NCBI GenBank assembly: GCA_029287305.1
Contig: JARFRJ010000412.1
Location: 1 to 23,009 of the forward strand
Direction of reading: 5' to 3'
Length of the DNA: 23,009 nucleotides
Source: Hyphomonas sp.
GTDB taxonomy: Bacteria; Pseudomonadota; Alphaproteobacteria; Caulobacterales; Hyphomonadaceae
Below the pieces are notes generated by a model that worked only from the letters and a program-made list of their open reading frames with translations, was not told the DNA's origin and searched no databases. Positions 14,746 to 23,009 of this stretch are shown in pieces (positions within the stretch are counted from its first letter, which is position 1; every line of letters starts with the position of its first letter). A program made the translations under genes and the position numbers.

Positions 14746-15783
14746 CTAGTGATGATCATCATATTTTTTAGACAGGCTGACAATGTCTTCAGGCGGCCAA
14801 TCAGCCACTTCCATGCCTAAATGCAATCCCATGCCTGCCAGAACTTCTTTAATCTCATTCAGGGATTTACGCCCAAAATTGGGCGTCCGCAGCATTTCCG
14901 CCTCGGATTTCTGAATAAGATCACCAATATAAACAATATTATCATTTTTCAGGCAATTTGCCGAGCGAACAGACAGTTCCAGCTCATCCACTTTGCGCAA
15001 AAGAACCGGGTTAAAGCCAAGGGTCTGCTCTTCGCTAACCGGGGTCGCCTCAACAGGCTCATCAAAGGTGATGAAAAGCTGCAACTGATCCTGCATAATA
15101 CGCGCCGCATAGGCCACTGCATCTTCTGGCGTGATGGATCCGTCTGTCTCAATGTTCAAGGTCAGCTTATTATAATCCAGAATCTGACCTTCACGCGTAT
15201 CTTCCACATTATAGCCAACCCGGCGCACCGGTGAGAAGATGGAGTCAATCGGGATAAATCCAATCGGGGCATCATCCGGGCGATTATCGACCGCAGAGAC
15301 ATAGCCCTTGCCTGTAGAAACGCTGAGCTCCATGCGTAATTCAGACCCTTCATCCAAATGACAGATGACGAGATTTGGATTGAGGATTTTAACGTCGCCT
15401 GGGGTTTCGATCTGCCCGGCTTTAACAGGCCCGGCTTTGGAGGCGCGCAGAACCATACGCTTGGGCATATCGGATTCCATCGCAATAGCAACTTGCTTGA
15501 GATTAAGCACAATCGCTGTGACATCCTCGCGCACGCCCGTAATGGCTGAAAACTCATGCACGATGCCATCAATCTGCACCCCGGTAATCGCCGCACCCTG
15601 AAGCGAGGACAATAATATCCGGCGCAAAGCATTGCCCAACGTCGTTCCAAAGCCACGCTCTAAAGGCTCAATCACCAATTGGGCTTTGCGAGCAGGGTCA
15701 ACACCCCCCTTAACCACAGGCTGGTTAGGGCGTATCAGTTCTTTCCAATTGCGATCATTGACGCTGAGATCAGTTTCGGCCAT
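14746..15783 (-). CDS. rpoA: DNA-directed RNA polymerase subunit alpha
   Basis: Alpha subunit of RNA polymerase; it dimerises to nucleate core assembly, and its C-terminal domain contacts UP elements and activators. The N-terminal domain (about 1-235) includes [19 protein letters not shown]. The C-terminal domain includes [20 protein letters not shown], with the DNA-binding arginine conserved, and [14 protein letters not shown]. Two in-frame ATGs exist, at 15789 and 15783. AAGGAG ends one base before the first but lies 7 bases before the second, which is therefore preferred (345 residues). Confidence 0.97.
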   Translation of the reverse strand: MAETDLSVNDRNWKELIRPNQPVVKGGVDPARKAQLVIEPLERGFGTTLGNALRRILLSSLQGAAITGVQIDGIVHEFSAITGVREDVTAIVLNLKQVAIAMESDMPKRMVLRASKAGPVKAGQIETPGDVKILNPNLVICHLDEGSELRMELSVSTGKGYVSAVDNRPDDAPIGFIPIDSIFSPVRRVGYNVEDTREGQILDYNKLTLNIETDGSITPEDAVAYAARIMQDQLQLFITFDEPVEATPVSEEQTLGFNPVLLRKVDELELSVRSANCLKNDNIVYIGDLIQKSEAEMLRTPNFGRKSLNEIKEVLAGMGLHLGMEVADWPPEDIVSLSKKYDDHH

Positions 15784-15819
15784 CGCCATTCTCCTTCAGG
15801 AGCAATAAATTAAAATGTG

Positions 15820-16209
15820 TTATACCCGGCGACGCTTCGGCGGGCGGCATCCATTATGCGGAACCGGTGTGGTATCACGAATGGAGGTAACCGTCAGACC
15901 CGCAGCCTGAAGCGCACGAAGCGCAGATTCGCGTCCAGACCCTGGCCCACGTACATTGACTTCAACCGTTTTCATGCCATGTTCTTGGGCTTTTTTCGCT
16001 GCATCTTCTGCCGCGACCTGAGCCGCATAAGGCGTAGACTTGCGTGAACCCTTAAACCCCATGCCGCCGGCAGATTGCCAGGAAATCGTGTTTCCCTGCG
16101 CATCTGTAATCGTCACCATAGTATTGTTAAAACTGGCATTCACATGAACAACTCCGGAGGAGATATTTTTACGTTCACTGCGACGAATGCGTTTTGGATC
16201 GCGTGCCAT
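15820..16209 (-). CDS. rpsK: 30S ribosomal protein S11
   Basis: Small-subunit platform protein uS11, 129 residues, the usual length. Seen are the conserved [19 protein letters not shown], the [18 protein letters not shown] block and the invariant C-terminus [15 protein letters not shown]. It contacts the 3' region of 16S rRNA near the mRNA exit. It follows rpsM by 9 bases, with rpoA downstream; the rpsD gene that E. coli has at this point is absent. Confidence 0.98.
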   Translation of the reverse strand: MARDPKRIRRSERKNISSGVVHVNASFNNTMVTITDAQGNTISWQSAGGMGFKGSRKSTPYAAQVAAEDAAKKAQEHGMKTVEVNVRGPGSGRESALRALQAAGLTVTSIRDTTPVPHNGCRPPKRRRV

Positions 16210-16218
16210 ATCCTGCTC

Positions 16219-16587
16219 CTATTTCTTCTTGCCAGCAATGGGCTTAGCCGGACCTTTACGGGTGCGCGCATTGGTATGCGTGCGCTGACCGCGTACAGGC
16301 AGGCGGCGTCTGTGACGTAAGCCACGATAGCAGCCCAGATCCATCAGACGTTTGATATTCATAGACACCGAACGGCGCAAATCCCCTTCCACGAGAAAAT
16401 CGCGGTCAATGGTTTCACGTATCTGAATGATCTCAGCATCGGTCAGATCGGCAACGCGCCGATTGGCCGTAATGCCTACTTCTTCTGTAATTTGCTTGGC
16501 TTTGGCTTTGCCAATGCCGTGAATATAGCAAAGTGCGATTTCCACACGTTTATTTGTCGGTATATTGACACCTGCGATACGGGCCAA
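16219..16587 (-). CDS. rpsM: 30S ribosomal protein S13
   Basis: Small-subunit head protein uS13, 122 residues; it bridges to the large subunit and contacts P-site tRNA through its basic tail. The sequence has [26 protein letters not shown], the helix-hairpin-helix region, and the terminal [24 protein letters not shown] pattern. It is first in the rpsM-rpsK-rpoA-rplQ group and has its own likely promoter in the 127-bp gap after adk. Confidence 0.98.
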   Translation of the reverse strand: MARIAGVNIPTNKRVEIALCYIHGIGKAKAKQITEEVGITANRRVADLTDAEIIQIRETIDRDFLVEGDLRRSVSMNIKRLMDLGCYRGLRHRRRLPVRGQRTHTNARTRKGPAKPIAGKKK

Positions 16588-16673
16588 ATTCTTCTCCTAA
16601 AACTCAGTCGAGACCGTTAACGTCACAGATCATCTGAAACGCGCCAGTCACTCGTCTTATTTCCAAGATGGGG

Positions 16674-16701
16674 GTTATAACGGCCTTGTATCTGGCGTCA
16701 A
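16674..16701 (-). promoter_or_regulatory. sigma70-type promoter for rpsM-rpsK-rpoA-rplQ
   Basis: Minus-strand TTGACG (16701-16696) and TATAAC (16679-16674) match consensus at 5 of 6 positions each and are spaced by 16 bases. Transcription should begin near 16667, leaving an untranslated leader of about 80 bases before rpsM. The -35 element sits just after the adk stop, so the promoter occupies the only sizeable gap in this half of the cluster. Confidence 0.6.
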
Positions 16702-16714
16702 CACCCATTTGGGT

Positions 16715-17287
16715 TTAATTCGCAACTTCCTTGCAGGCGGTATCAATTTGGAGGGACACCTCTTCAATACTGCCCATCCCATTGACCTCAACAAGCAGGC
16801 CCCGGTCGGCATAAAGCGGCAAGAGCGGCGCTGTATTGGCATTATACTGCTCCAGACGCGAAATGAAGGTCTCTGGATTGTCATCCTTGCGGCCCTCCTC
16901 AGCAAATCTCTTGGTAATTCGGCTGATCAGTTTTTCTTCATCCACCTTTAGACGAATGACCAGATCAACGGCTTTACCGCGCTTTTCCAGACAGGCATCC
17001 AGGGCCTTTGCCTGACCGACTGTGCGCGGGAACCCGTCAAAAATAAAGCCCGGCGCCTGTGAATGCGTCTCCAATTGCTCATCAATCAGCGCGATCACAA
17101 TCTCATCCGAGACAAGCGCGCCCTCATCCATAATCTTCGCAACACGCTGGCCCAGTTCAGACCCGGACGAGCGGGCCGCCCGTAACATATCGCCGGTCGA
17201 AAGTTGAATAAAACCGTGCTCTTGCGCCAACCGTCTGGATTGTGTCCCTTTGCCCGCAGCGGGTGGGCCAAACAATATCAAATTCAC
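16715..17287 (-). CDS. adk: adenylate kinase (short form)
   Basis: Catalyses ATP + AMP to 2 ADP. The 190-residue protein has P-loop GPPAAGKGT (7-15), the AMP-binding STGDMLRAA and DGFPRT, and a short LID (RFAEEGRKDDNPETF) without the zinc-finger cysteines of long forms. It starts with GTG inside a GTGA overlap with the secY stop, with GGGAGG about 9 bases upstream as ribosome site. Position between secY and rpsM is the common alphaproteobacterial arrangement. Confidence 0.97.
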   Translation of the reverse strand: MNLILFGPPAAGKGTQSRRLAQEHGFIQLSTGDMLRAARSSGSELGQRVAKIMDEGALVSDEIVIALIDEQLETHSQAPGFIFDGFPRTVGQAKALDACLEKRGKAVDLVIRLKVDEEKLISRITKRFAEEGRKDDNPETFISRLEQYNANTAPLLPLYADRGLLVEVNGMGSIEEVSLQIDTACKEVAN

Positions 17288-18657
17288 CTTTTACGTCCTC
17301 CCAAACGCGACTTTTTGATCATCCCCTCATATTGGTGGGCAATCAGGTGCGACTGGATTTGTGATACTGTATCCATCGTCACCGACACCACAATCAATAG
17401 GGACATACCCCCAATATAAAAAGGAATTTCCGGATAATAGACACGCAGAATTTCTGGCAGGAGGCAGATAAAGACCAGATAGATCGCGCCGATCGTGGTC
17501 AGCCGTGTCAGCACATAATCAATATAGGCGGCGGTGTTTTTGCCGGGCCGAATACCGGGGATAAAGCCGCCATGCTTGCGCAAATTATCGGCTGTCTCTT
17601 CCGGATTGAACGTGATGGAGGTGTAGAAAAAAGTGAAAAAGGCGATCATAATCCCATAGGAAATGATAAAGCCGGGTGAACCTGCACCAAGATTGATCGC
17701 AAACCATTGCAGAATCGTCTGCATCATACTGGCCTGCGCATTTGGGTCCAGCGGCACGCCGCCATTGCTAAAGCCAATCGCTGTGGTTGGCAATAATAGG
17801 ATTGCGGAAGCAAAAATCGGCGGAATAACGCCGGATGTATTGATTTTCAGCGGCAAAAAGGAGTTTTGCCCCTGCATAACCTGATTGCCTTGCTGACGCT
17901 TTGGATACTGGATCAGAAGCCGTCTTTGGGAGCGCTCGACAAATACCATGAAAATAACAAGCCCGATCACCATAGCGCCAATCCCGATGACGACAATCTC
18001 ATTGATGGAGCTGGTATTGGCTCGATCGAGGAGGTTATAGGCAGCGCGGGGCATCTCTGCGACAATACCGGCAAAAATGATCAGGGATATCCCATTCCCA
18101 ATCCCTCGGGCGGTGACCTGTTCACCAATCCACATCAAAAACACGGTCCCACCTGTCAGCGTGACCACACCTGTCAAGATAAAGAACAGGTCGGGGATAC
18201 CATCAAGGGCAACAGCGCGCAGACCAATCACAATGCCAAAGGACTGAATGACGGCAAAACCAACCGTCAAATAGCGCGTATATTGATTAATCTGCTGGCG
18301 ACCGACCTCGCCTTCCTTTTTCAACGCCGATAAGGTGGGCGAGGCAGATGTCATCATCTGGATGATAATGGACGCCGTAATATAGGGCATCACATTCAGT
18401 GCAAAAATGCTCATCCGCTCAATGGCACCGCCAGAAAACATATTGGCATTGCCAAATATGCCTCCGCCACTGCCGCCCAGCGAATTGAACAGAATCCGAA
18501 ACTGTTCTGGATCAATCCCGGGAACCGGGATAAACGTGCCCAAGCGATAGACTAAAAGAATGCCAAGCGTGAACAAAATGCGCTTTTGCAGCTCTTTTGC
18601 TCGTGAGAAGGTTGAGAAATTAACATTCCTCGCCATCTGTTCCGCAGCTGAAGCCAA
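17284..18657 (-). CDS. secY: preprotein translocase subunit SecY
   Basis: Central channel of the Sec translocon in the inner membrane, 457 residues with ten expected membrane segments. Family landmarks include PGIDPEQF near the N-terminus, the plug/lateral-gate region NMFSGGAIERMSIFALNVMPYI, and PKRQQGNQVMQGQNSFLPLK before segment 7. The frame opens with a TTG at 18678, but the ribosome site AGGAGG lies inside that stretch. The TTG at 18657 is 8 bases after AGGAGG and gives the N-terminus (M)ASAAEQMARNVNFSTF, which matches alphaproteobacterial SecY. No ATG is available there. A 124-bp leader separates it from rplO. Confidence 0.96.
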   Translation of the reverse strand: MASAAEQMARNVNFSTFSRAKELQKRILFTLGILLVYRLGTFIPVPGIDPEQFRILFNSLGGSGGGIFGNANMFSGGAIERMSIFALNVMPYITASIIIQMMTSASPTLSALKKEGEVGRQQINQYTRYLTVGFAVIQSFGIVIGLRAVALDGIPDLFFILTGVVTLTGGTVFLMWIGEQVTARGIGNGISLIIFAGIVAEMPRAAYNLLDRANTSSINEIVVIGIGAMVIGLVIFMVFVERSQRRLLIQYPKRQQGNQVMQGQNSFLPLKINTSGVIPPIFASAILLLPTTAIGFSNGGVPLDPNAQASMMQTILQWFAINLGAGSPGFIISYGIMIAFFTFFYTSITFNPEETADNLRKHGGFIPGIRPGKNTAAYIDYVLTRLTTIGAIYLVFICLLPEILRVYYPEIPFYIGGMSLLIVVSVTMDTVSQIQSHLIAHQYEGMIKKSRLGGRKR

Positions 18658-18781
18658 GTGAAAATCCTCCTGAAGCAAGCGGGTCTAATAGGCCTGAAGA
18701 CCTATATAGGACACCCCTTAAAGGGCCAATGTGGCGGCCAAACAGATTTTGTAAAGAGGTAAAACCAAATAGAGCGGTAAG

Positions 18782-19258
18782 TTATGTGTCCGGCTCAGCT
18801 TTTGTACCCGTTATAGTAACCTGTCCACCCGCTTTTTCGACCGCCGAAATCGCCGCTTTTGAGGCACCGGTGACCGTGATGCTTAACCCTGCTGGCGCTT
18901 CTCCTTTGGCTAGTAGCCGGATACCATCCTTGACGCGGCGCACAATGCCCGCATCAACAAGAGCGCTTTCCGTAATGCCTTCAGCCTGTATCTGACCCGC
19001 CTCTATCGCTTTTGCAAGCTTGTCAAGATTTAGCCAGGCATAGGTTTTCGCATTCGGCTTGGTAAAGCCCCGTTTGGGCAAGCGCATATAGAGAGGCATT
19101 TGACCGCCTTCAAATCCATTCAGGGCAACGCCTGAGCGGGATTTCTGTCCCTTAACGCCGCGCCCACCGGTTTTACCCGTGCCAGAGCCGACACCGCGGC
19201 CAACACGCTTGCGGGCAGATACGGAGCCGTCTGCGGGAGATAATTCATTTAGTTTCAT
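18782..19258 (-). CDS. rplO: 50S ribosomal protein L15
   Basis: Large-subunit protein uL15, 158 residues. The Gly/Arg/Lys-rich N-terminal extension ([27 protein letters not shown]) that threads into 23S rRNA is clear, as is [18 protein letters not shown]. It follows rpmD by 36 bases in the usual spc order. Confidence 0.97.
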   Translation of the reverse strand: MKLNELSPADGSVSARKRVGRGVGSGTGKTGGRGVKGQKSRSGVALNGFEGGQMPLYMRLPKRGFTKPNAKTYAWLNLDKLAKAIEAGQIQAEGITESALVDAGIVRRVKDGIRLLAKGEAPAGLSITVTGASKAAISAVEKAGGQVTITGTKAEPDT

Positions 19259-19294
19259 ATTCTTTTCCCAAATCCTTTGCGTGAACGGCGCGGT

Positions 19295-19486
19295 TTACGC
19301 GCTCTCTTCGACAATCTCAATCATATGTGAGACTTTTCTGATCATACCCCGTATGGAGGGTGTATCTTCCAAAGTCCGCACACGTCCAATTTTATTCAGG
19401 CCCAGACCAACCAGGGTCTGCCTTTGACTGGCCTCACGGCGAATAGGGCTTCTTGTTTGACGTATTGTCACTGTCTTCTGGTTCAT
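19295..19486 (-). CDS. rpmD: 50S ribosomal protein L30
   Basis: Small uL30 protein, 63 residues, the normal bacterial size. The pattern [20 protein letters not shown] followed by LGLNKIGR and the ending [15 protein letters not shown] is diagnostic. It lies between rpsE and rplO. Confidence 0.97.
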   Translation of the reverse strand: MNQKTVTIRQTRSPIRREASQRQTLVGLGLNKIGRVRTLEDTPSIRGMIRKVSHMIEIVEESA

Positions 19487-19514
19487 GAAATTCTCCTGTC
19501 CACCTTATCTTAGA

Positions 19515-20123
19515 CTATGCCGTTTCAGCCATACCAGCTTCGGAGGCTCCATCATTACGACGGCGGACAACATCCTGCACTTTCAAGCCACGCTTGGAGG
19601 CAACAGCCCGGGGATTGGCCTGCTGGGTCAGCGCAGAAAATGTCGCACGGACCATATTATAAGGATTGGAAGATCCTATTGATTTACCAACCACATCCTG
19701 AATTCCGATCACTTCCATAACGGCACGCATCGGTCCACCGGCAATCACGCCGGTTCCAGGAGGGGCCGCGCGTAAAACGACTTTACCAGCCCCCCAGCGC
19801 CCGCTGGCATCATGATGCAAGGTACGCCCTTCACGCAAGGAAACGCGCACCAGGCTACGCTTGGCTTCTTCAGTGGCTTTGCGAATGGCTTCGGGAACTT
19901 CCCGCGCCTTGCCTTTGCCAAATCCGGCCCGGCCTTTGCCGTCGCCGACAACAACGAGGGCTGCAAACCCGAAATTCTTACCGCCCTTAACCGTCTTGGC
20001 AACGCGGTTAATCCCGACAAGCTTATCTGTAAACTCAGACTGTTCTTCATCGCGGCGATTATCACGGCCCCGGCCACGACCGCGCCCGCCTTCTGATCCG
20101 CCTCTTCCTCTTTGCTCAGCCAT
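19515..20123 (-). CDS. rpsE: 30S ribosomal protein S5
   Basis: Small-subunit protein uS5, 202 residues; it lines the mRNA entry and affects decoding accuracy. After a Gly/Arg-rich N-terminal tail of about 30 residues ([14 protein letters not shown]) comes the core [20 protein letters not shown], the [22 protein letters not shown] block and [22 protein letters not shown]. Such basic N-terminal tails occur in other alphaproteobacteria. Confidence 0.98.
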   Translation of the reverse strand: MAEQRGRGGSEGGRGRGRGRDNRRDEEQSEFTDKLVGINRVAKTVKGGKNFGFAALVVVGDGKGRAGFGKGKAREVPEAIRKATEEAKRSLVRVSLREGRTLHHDASGRWGAGKVVLRAAPPGTGVIAGGPMRAVMEVIGIQDVVGKSIGSSNPYNMVRATFSALTQQANPRAVASKRGLKVQDVVRRRNDGASEAGMAETA

Positions 20124-20132
20124 AAAAGCCCC

Positions 20133-20495
20133 CTAAAACTTTAATCCGTTTGCGCGCGCTGCTTCAGCTAAAGCTTTCACCCGACCATGAAAAATAAATC
20201 GACCACGATCAAATACGACCGTCTCAACACCTGCCGCCTTGGCACGTTCTGCCACAATTTCACCAATTCGAGTGGCTGCCTCTGTATCGGCGCCATTGGG
20301 CATTTTACCCCTGAAATCCGCTTCAAGCGTAGAGGCTGCCGCCAAGGTCACACCCGCGACGTCATCAATGATTTGCGCCGAGATATTCTTATTCGAGCGC
20401 GTCACGCAAAGCCGCGGACGACCATTTGCCAGCTTTTTCAAGCGAAGACGGTTTCGTCTCGCCCGGCGCAGTATTTTGTCTCTCGATATAGCCAT
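20133..20495 (-). CDS. rplR: 50S ribosomal protein L18
   Basis: uL18, 120 residues; binds 5S rRNA in the central protuberance. Seen are [33 protein letters not shown] and the ending [25 protein letters not shown]. It sits 3 bases after rplF and 9 before rpsE. Confidence 0.97.
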   Translation of the reverse strand: MAISRDKILRRARRNRLRLKKLANGRPRLCVTRSNKNISAQIIDDVAGVTLAAASTLEADFRGKMPNGADTEAATRIGEIVAERAKAAGVETVVFDRGRFIFHGRVKALAEAARANGLKF

Positions 20496-20498
20496 GAC

Positions 20499-21110
20499 TT
20501 ATTTCTTCTTGCCTTCTTTACGGCGCACAAATTCGCCCTTATAGCGCACGCCCTTGCCTTTATACGGCTCCGGTGGACGATATCTTCTGATCTCAGCGGC
20601 TACTTGTCCAACAACCTGCTTATCACTGCCTTCAATGATAATCTCTGTCGCTTTTGGTACTGTAACCGTAATACCTTCCGGCACTGTGTGGATGACATCA
20701 TGGGAAAAGCCAAGAGCAAGCTTCACATTGCTGCCCAGCATTTGCGCCCGATATCCAACGCCCACCAGTTCCAAAACCTTCTTGAAGCCCGTTGAGACGC
20801 CCTCAACCATATTCGAAACCTGTGCGCGCGAGGTGCCCCATTGCGTGCGTGTGTCTCTATCCAGAGCTTCTGCATAGGTTATTTTCTTGCGCCCTTTGGC
20901 ATTATTTGCCTCCAAGCGTTCAGTTGCCGCCTCATCAAGATCCGCACGCGGCCAGATGACCAAAGCACCGCCCTCAAGACGGGCCGCGACCAGATCAGAG
21001 ACCTTCATCGAGGCTGACCCTTTTACGCCTTTGGCTTCAATTATTTGGCCAGAGATATTCACACTGGTTCCATCAGGAATAGAGATGGGAAGTTTGCCGA
21101 TGCGTGACAT
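20499..21110 (-). CDS. rplF: 50S ribosomal protein L6 with an internal insertion
   Basis: uL6, located near the factor-binding site of the large subunit. It is 203 residues, whereas E. coli L6 is 177. The ends are standard (MSRIGKLPISIP; RPPEPYKGKGVRYKGEFVRRKEGKKK). The extra length lies in the first domain, about residues 58-84, a charged stretch (DLDEAATERLEANNAKGRKK) placed just before the helix that ends in VSNMVEGVSTGF. The frame is continuous and codon use looks the same, so this is a real insertion and not a frameshift. Confidence 0.97.
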   Translation of the reverse strand: MSRIGKLPISIPDGTSVNISGQIIEAKGVKGSASMKVSDLVAARLEGGALVIWPRADLDEAATERLEANNAKGRKKITYAEALDRDTRTQWGTSRAQVSNMVEGVSTGFKKVLELVGVGYRAQMLGSNVKLALGFSHDVIHTVPEGITVTVPKATEIIIEGSDKQVVGQVAAEIRRYRPPEPYKGKGVRYKGEFVRRKEGKKK

Positions 21111-21124
21111 AGTTAAACTCCTTC

Positions 21125-21520
21125 TTAAAAGACCCGGCAGATAATTTCGCCGCCAACATTTTCTGTGCGCGCAACATTATCCGACATAACGCCTTTAGAG
21201 GTCGACAAAATTGAAATACCAAGACCATTTCGCACAAGCGGGATATCATTCACAGAAGAATAAACCCGACGTCCCGGCTTGGAGACGCGTTTGATCTCCT
21301 GAATAACCGGACTGCCATCATAGTATTTCAGCTCAATTTCCAAATTGCTACGGCCGTCTTTTTCAACTTCCGCAAATCCCCGAATATAGCCCTCTTCTTG
21401 GAGAACGTTCAAAACCCGGACACGCATTTTAGACGCCGGCGAGATTACACGTGTCTGGCCGCGCATTTGCGCGTTCCGGATACGTGTGAGCATATCGCCG
21501 ACAGGATCAGATATATTCAT
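21125..21520 (-). CDS. rpsH: 30S ribosomal protein S8
   Basis: uS8, 131 residues; binds the central domain of 16S rRNA. The start [18 protein letters not shown], the middle [23 protein letters not shown] and the ending [17 protein letters not shown]...[11 protein letters not shown] are diagnostic. It lies between rpsN and rplF. Confidence 0.98.
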   Translation of the reverse strand: MNISDPVGDMLTRIRNAQMRGQTRVISPASKMRVRVLNVLQEEGYIRGFAEVEKDGRSNLEIELKYYDGSPVIQEIKRVSKPGRRVYSSVNDIPLVRNGLGISILSTSKGVMSDNVARTENVGGEIICRVF

Positions 21521-21532
21521 TGCCTATCCTTC

Positions 21533-21838
21533 CTACCAACTGGACTTTACAAGACCCGGCACCTTGCCGAGGGACCCGAGCTCGCGCAAAGCAATACGGG
21601 ACATACGCATTTTGCGATAATAACCGCGCGGACGCCCAGAAATCTCACACCGATTGCGCACACGATTGGCCGCTGAATTGCGCGGGAGTTCCGCCAATTT
21701 CAAACGCGCCTTGAAACGCTCTTCCAAAGTCAGTTCTTCATTCATTGCAATCGCTTTCAGCGCGGCGCGCTTGGCCGCAAATTTTACAACCAGTTTCTTG
21801 CGACGCTCATTTTTCTCAACTGCGCTTTTCTTCGCCAT
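21533..21838 (-). CDS. rpsN: 30S ribosomal protein S14 (long, zinc-free form)
   Basis: uS14, 101 residues, the long form without the CxxC zinc motifs. The ending [21 protein letters not shown], then [19 protein letters not shown] is the family signature. It follows rplE by 20 bases. Confidence 0.98.
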   Translation of the reverse strand: MAKKSAVEKNERRKKLVVKFAAKRAALKAIAMNEELTLEERFKARLKLAELPRNSAANRVRNRCEISGRPRGYYRKMRMSRIALRELGSLGKVPGLVKSSW

Positions 21839-21858
21839 ATCTCTTTCCTATGCCTCGC

Positions 21859-22419
21859 TTAATTCCGGAACGGGAAACCGCACTCACTTAAAAGTGCTTT
21901 AGCTTCATCATCTGTTTTGGCAGTGGTGCAGACAATAATATCCATACCGCGCATACTTTCGACCTGATCATAATTAATCTCAGGAAATACAATATGCTCT
22001 TTAATACCCATGGCGAAATTACCCGCGCCATCAAAACTTTTCGCATTCAGGCCCCGAAAATCCTTGACCCGTGGCAACGCAATGGTTGTCAGACGATCGA
22101 GGAATTCAAACATGCGATCCCGGCGCAAGGTTACTTTCGCGCCAATCGTCATACCTTCGCGTAATTTAAAGCCCGCAATCGATTTGCGCGCCTTGGTCGC
22201 AACCGGCTTTTGCCCGGCAATCAGCTCCAGCTCGGCCAAAGCGGCCTTGATCTTCTTGCTGTCAGCAACCGCTTCACCCACGCCCATGTTAATGACAACT
22301 TTTTCCAGTTTTGGAATTTGCATGTCATTGCTGTAATCAAACTTGTCTTTCAAGCTCGTCCGAATGGCGTCGCGATAGCGCACCTTTAGCCGTGGCTCAT
22401 ATGTCTGTGTGTCAGCCAT
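21859..22419 (-). CDS. rplE: 50S ribosomal protein L5
   Basis: uL5, 186 residues; binds 5S rRNA and contacts P-site tRNA. The open frame runs back to 22527, but that extension lies inside rplX. The ATG at 22419 gives [17 protein letters not shown], the expected N-terminus, with GGAG 9 bases upstream, and overlaps the end of rplX by 8 bases. Conserved parts include [34 protein letters not shown] and the ending [21 protein letters not shown]. Confidence 0.97.
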   Translation of the reverse strand: MADTQTYEPRLKVRYRDAIRTSLKDKFDYSNDMQIPKLEKVVINMGVGEAVADSKKIKAALAELELIAGQKPVATKARKSIAGFKLREGMTIGAKVTLRRDRMFEFLDRLTTIALPRVKDFRGLNAKSFDGAGNFAMGIKEHIVFPEINYDQVESMRGMDIIVCTTAKTDDEAKALLSECGFPFRN

Positions 22420-22732
22420 CGATAGATTCTCCAGAACGTTTGGCATAGCGGGTCTTGTGCCCATATTCATCAATTTTGAAGCCAATCCGTGTTGCCTTGC
22501 CATCACCCGGATCAATATGCGCAACATTTGACATATGGATGGACGCTTCGCGCGTTTGAATGCCGCCTTGGGGATCAGCCTGACTTGGCTTTGTGTGACG
22601 CTTAATAATATTCACACCTTGGACAAGTACGCGGTCCTTATCCCGGAACACACCCAAAACTTGTCCTGTTTTACCAATATCGCGCCCCGCCACAATAATC
22701 ACGCGATCGCCTTTTTTTATTCTTGCCGCCAT
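22412..22732 (-). CDS. rplX: 50S ribosomal protein L24
   Basis: uL24, 106 residues; an early assembly protein near the tunnel exit. The KOW motif ([22 protein letters not shown]) is at the N-terminus, followed by [21 protein letters not shown] and a basic end. Two bases separate it from rplN, and it overlaps rplE by 8 bases. Confidence 0.97.
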   Translation of the reverse strand: MAARIKKGDRVIIVAGRDIGKTGQVLGVFRDKDRVLVQGVNIIKRHTKPSQADPQGGIQTREASIHMSNVAHIDPGDGKATRIGFKIDEYGHKTRYAKRSGESIDG

Positions 22733-22734
22733 GA

Positions 22735-23009
22735 CTATAACACCTCCGGAGCCAGAGAAATAATCTTCATATGATTTTTGGCGCGCAGCTCACGTGGCAC
22801 AGGCCCAAAAATACGAGTTCCAATCGGCTCATTATTCGTATTGATCAGAACCGCAGAATTGCTGTCAAAACGAATGGCAGACCCATCAGCACGCTTGATG
22901 TCCTTAGCCACACGTACAACCACAGCCCGGCGCACATCGCCTTTTTTCACGCGACCAGTTGGAATAGCTTCCTTGATGGAGACAACGATAATGTCACCAA
23001 CAGAAGCAT
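22735..23009 (-). CDS. rplN: 50S ribosomal protein L14 (5' end cut by window edge)
   Basis: uL14, which forms intersubunit bridge contacts. The frame is open to the edge and shows 91 of about 122 residues; roughly the first 31 are missing. It begins [20 protein letters not shown] and ends with the invariant [20 protein letters not shown] stretch plus ISLAPEVL. An internal methionine near 22950 is not the start, since conserved L14 sequence continues before it. Confidence 0.97.
   Translation of the reverse strand, partial: ASVGDIIVVSIKEAIPTGRVKKGDVRRAVVVRVAKDIKRADGSAIRFDSNSAVLINTNNEPIGTRIFGPVPRELRAKNHMKIISLAPEVL

Noticed and set aside
17866..18333. Plus-strand open frame of 155 codons
   Set aside because: Shadow of secY on the opposite strand; composition reflects the codon pattern of the real gene.
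18658..18781. Regulatory leader between rplO and secY
   Set aside because: Short palindromes such as CCTATATAGG and CCCTTAAAGGG are present, but no structure known to control secY or L15 could be recognised.
20187..20795. Plus-strand open frame of 202 codons
   Set aside because: Antisense across the rplR-rplF junction; both of those genes are certain and the product has no family likeness.
22420..22527. N-terminal extension of L5
   Set aside because: Lies within rplX and does not match L5; the ATG at 22419 gives the conserved N-terminus.

Overview
This window (about 23 kb) comes from an alphaproteobacterium. Three things support this. The ribosomal block has adk between secY and rpsM, with no rpmJ after secY and no rpsD between rpsK and rpoA. 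SecY begins with the alphaproteobacterial-type N-terminus (M)ASAAEQ. The mla-type lipid transport operon carries a STAS domain fused to its permease. The genus cannot be named from the sequence alone.

The right third (about 14.3-23.0 kb, all minus strand) is the distal S10/spc/alpha ribosomal protein cluster. In transcription order it runs rplN (5' end cut by the window edge), rplX, rplE, rpsN, rpsH, rplF, rplR, rpsE, rpmD, rplO, secY, adk, rpsM, rpsK, rpoA, rplQ. A good sigma70-type promoter lies between adk and rpsM. secY uses a TTG start, and adk uses a GTG start that overlaps the secY stop. L6 carries an unusual insertion of about 26 residues.

The 463-bp spacer after rplQ (13826-14288) has no intact gene. 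It holds three abutting blocks of short tandem repeats, hairpins and a short reading frame resembling a transposase C-terminus, so it looks like a recombination scar at the operon boundary.

The left two thirds are accessory and metabolic genes. From the left they are: an acyl-CoA dehydrogenase (3' end cut by the edge) with a palindrome-covered promoter; a four-gene, tightly overlapping Mla/MCE lipid transport operon (permease with STAS domain, ATPase, MlaD-like protein, lipoprotein); a divergent dipeptide epimerase; trmB; an SDR with a twin-arginine signal; a glutathione S-transferase; a truncated soxR remnant that keeps only the Fe-S cluster end; a TonB-dependent receptor behind a concentrative nucleoside transporter (a likely nucleoside uptake pair); a VOC-family protein; and a divergent MFE-2-type 3-hydroxyacyl-CoA dehydrogenase SDR.

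No rRNA, tRNA, CRISPR array or intact insertion sequence was seen. No clearly novel multi-gene system is evident. The most notable points are the soxR remnant, the composite tandem-repeat spacer, the repeat/palindrome cluster ahead of the nucleoside transporter, and the Tat-signal SDR.
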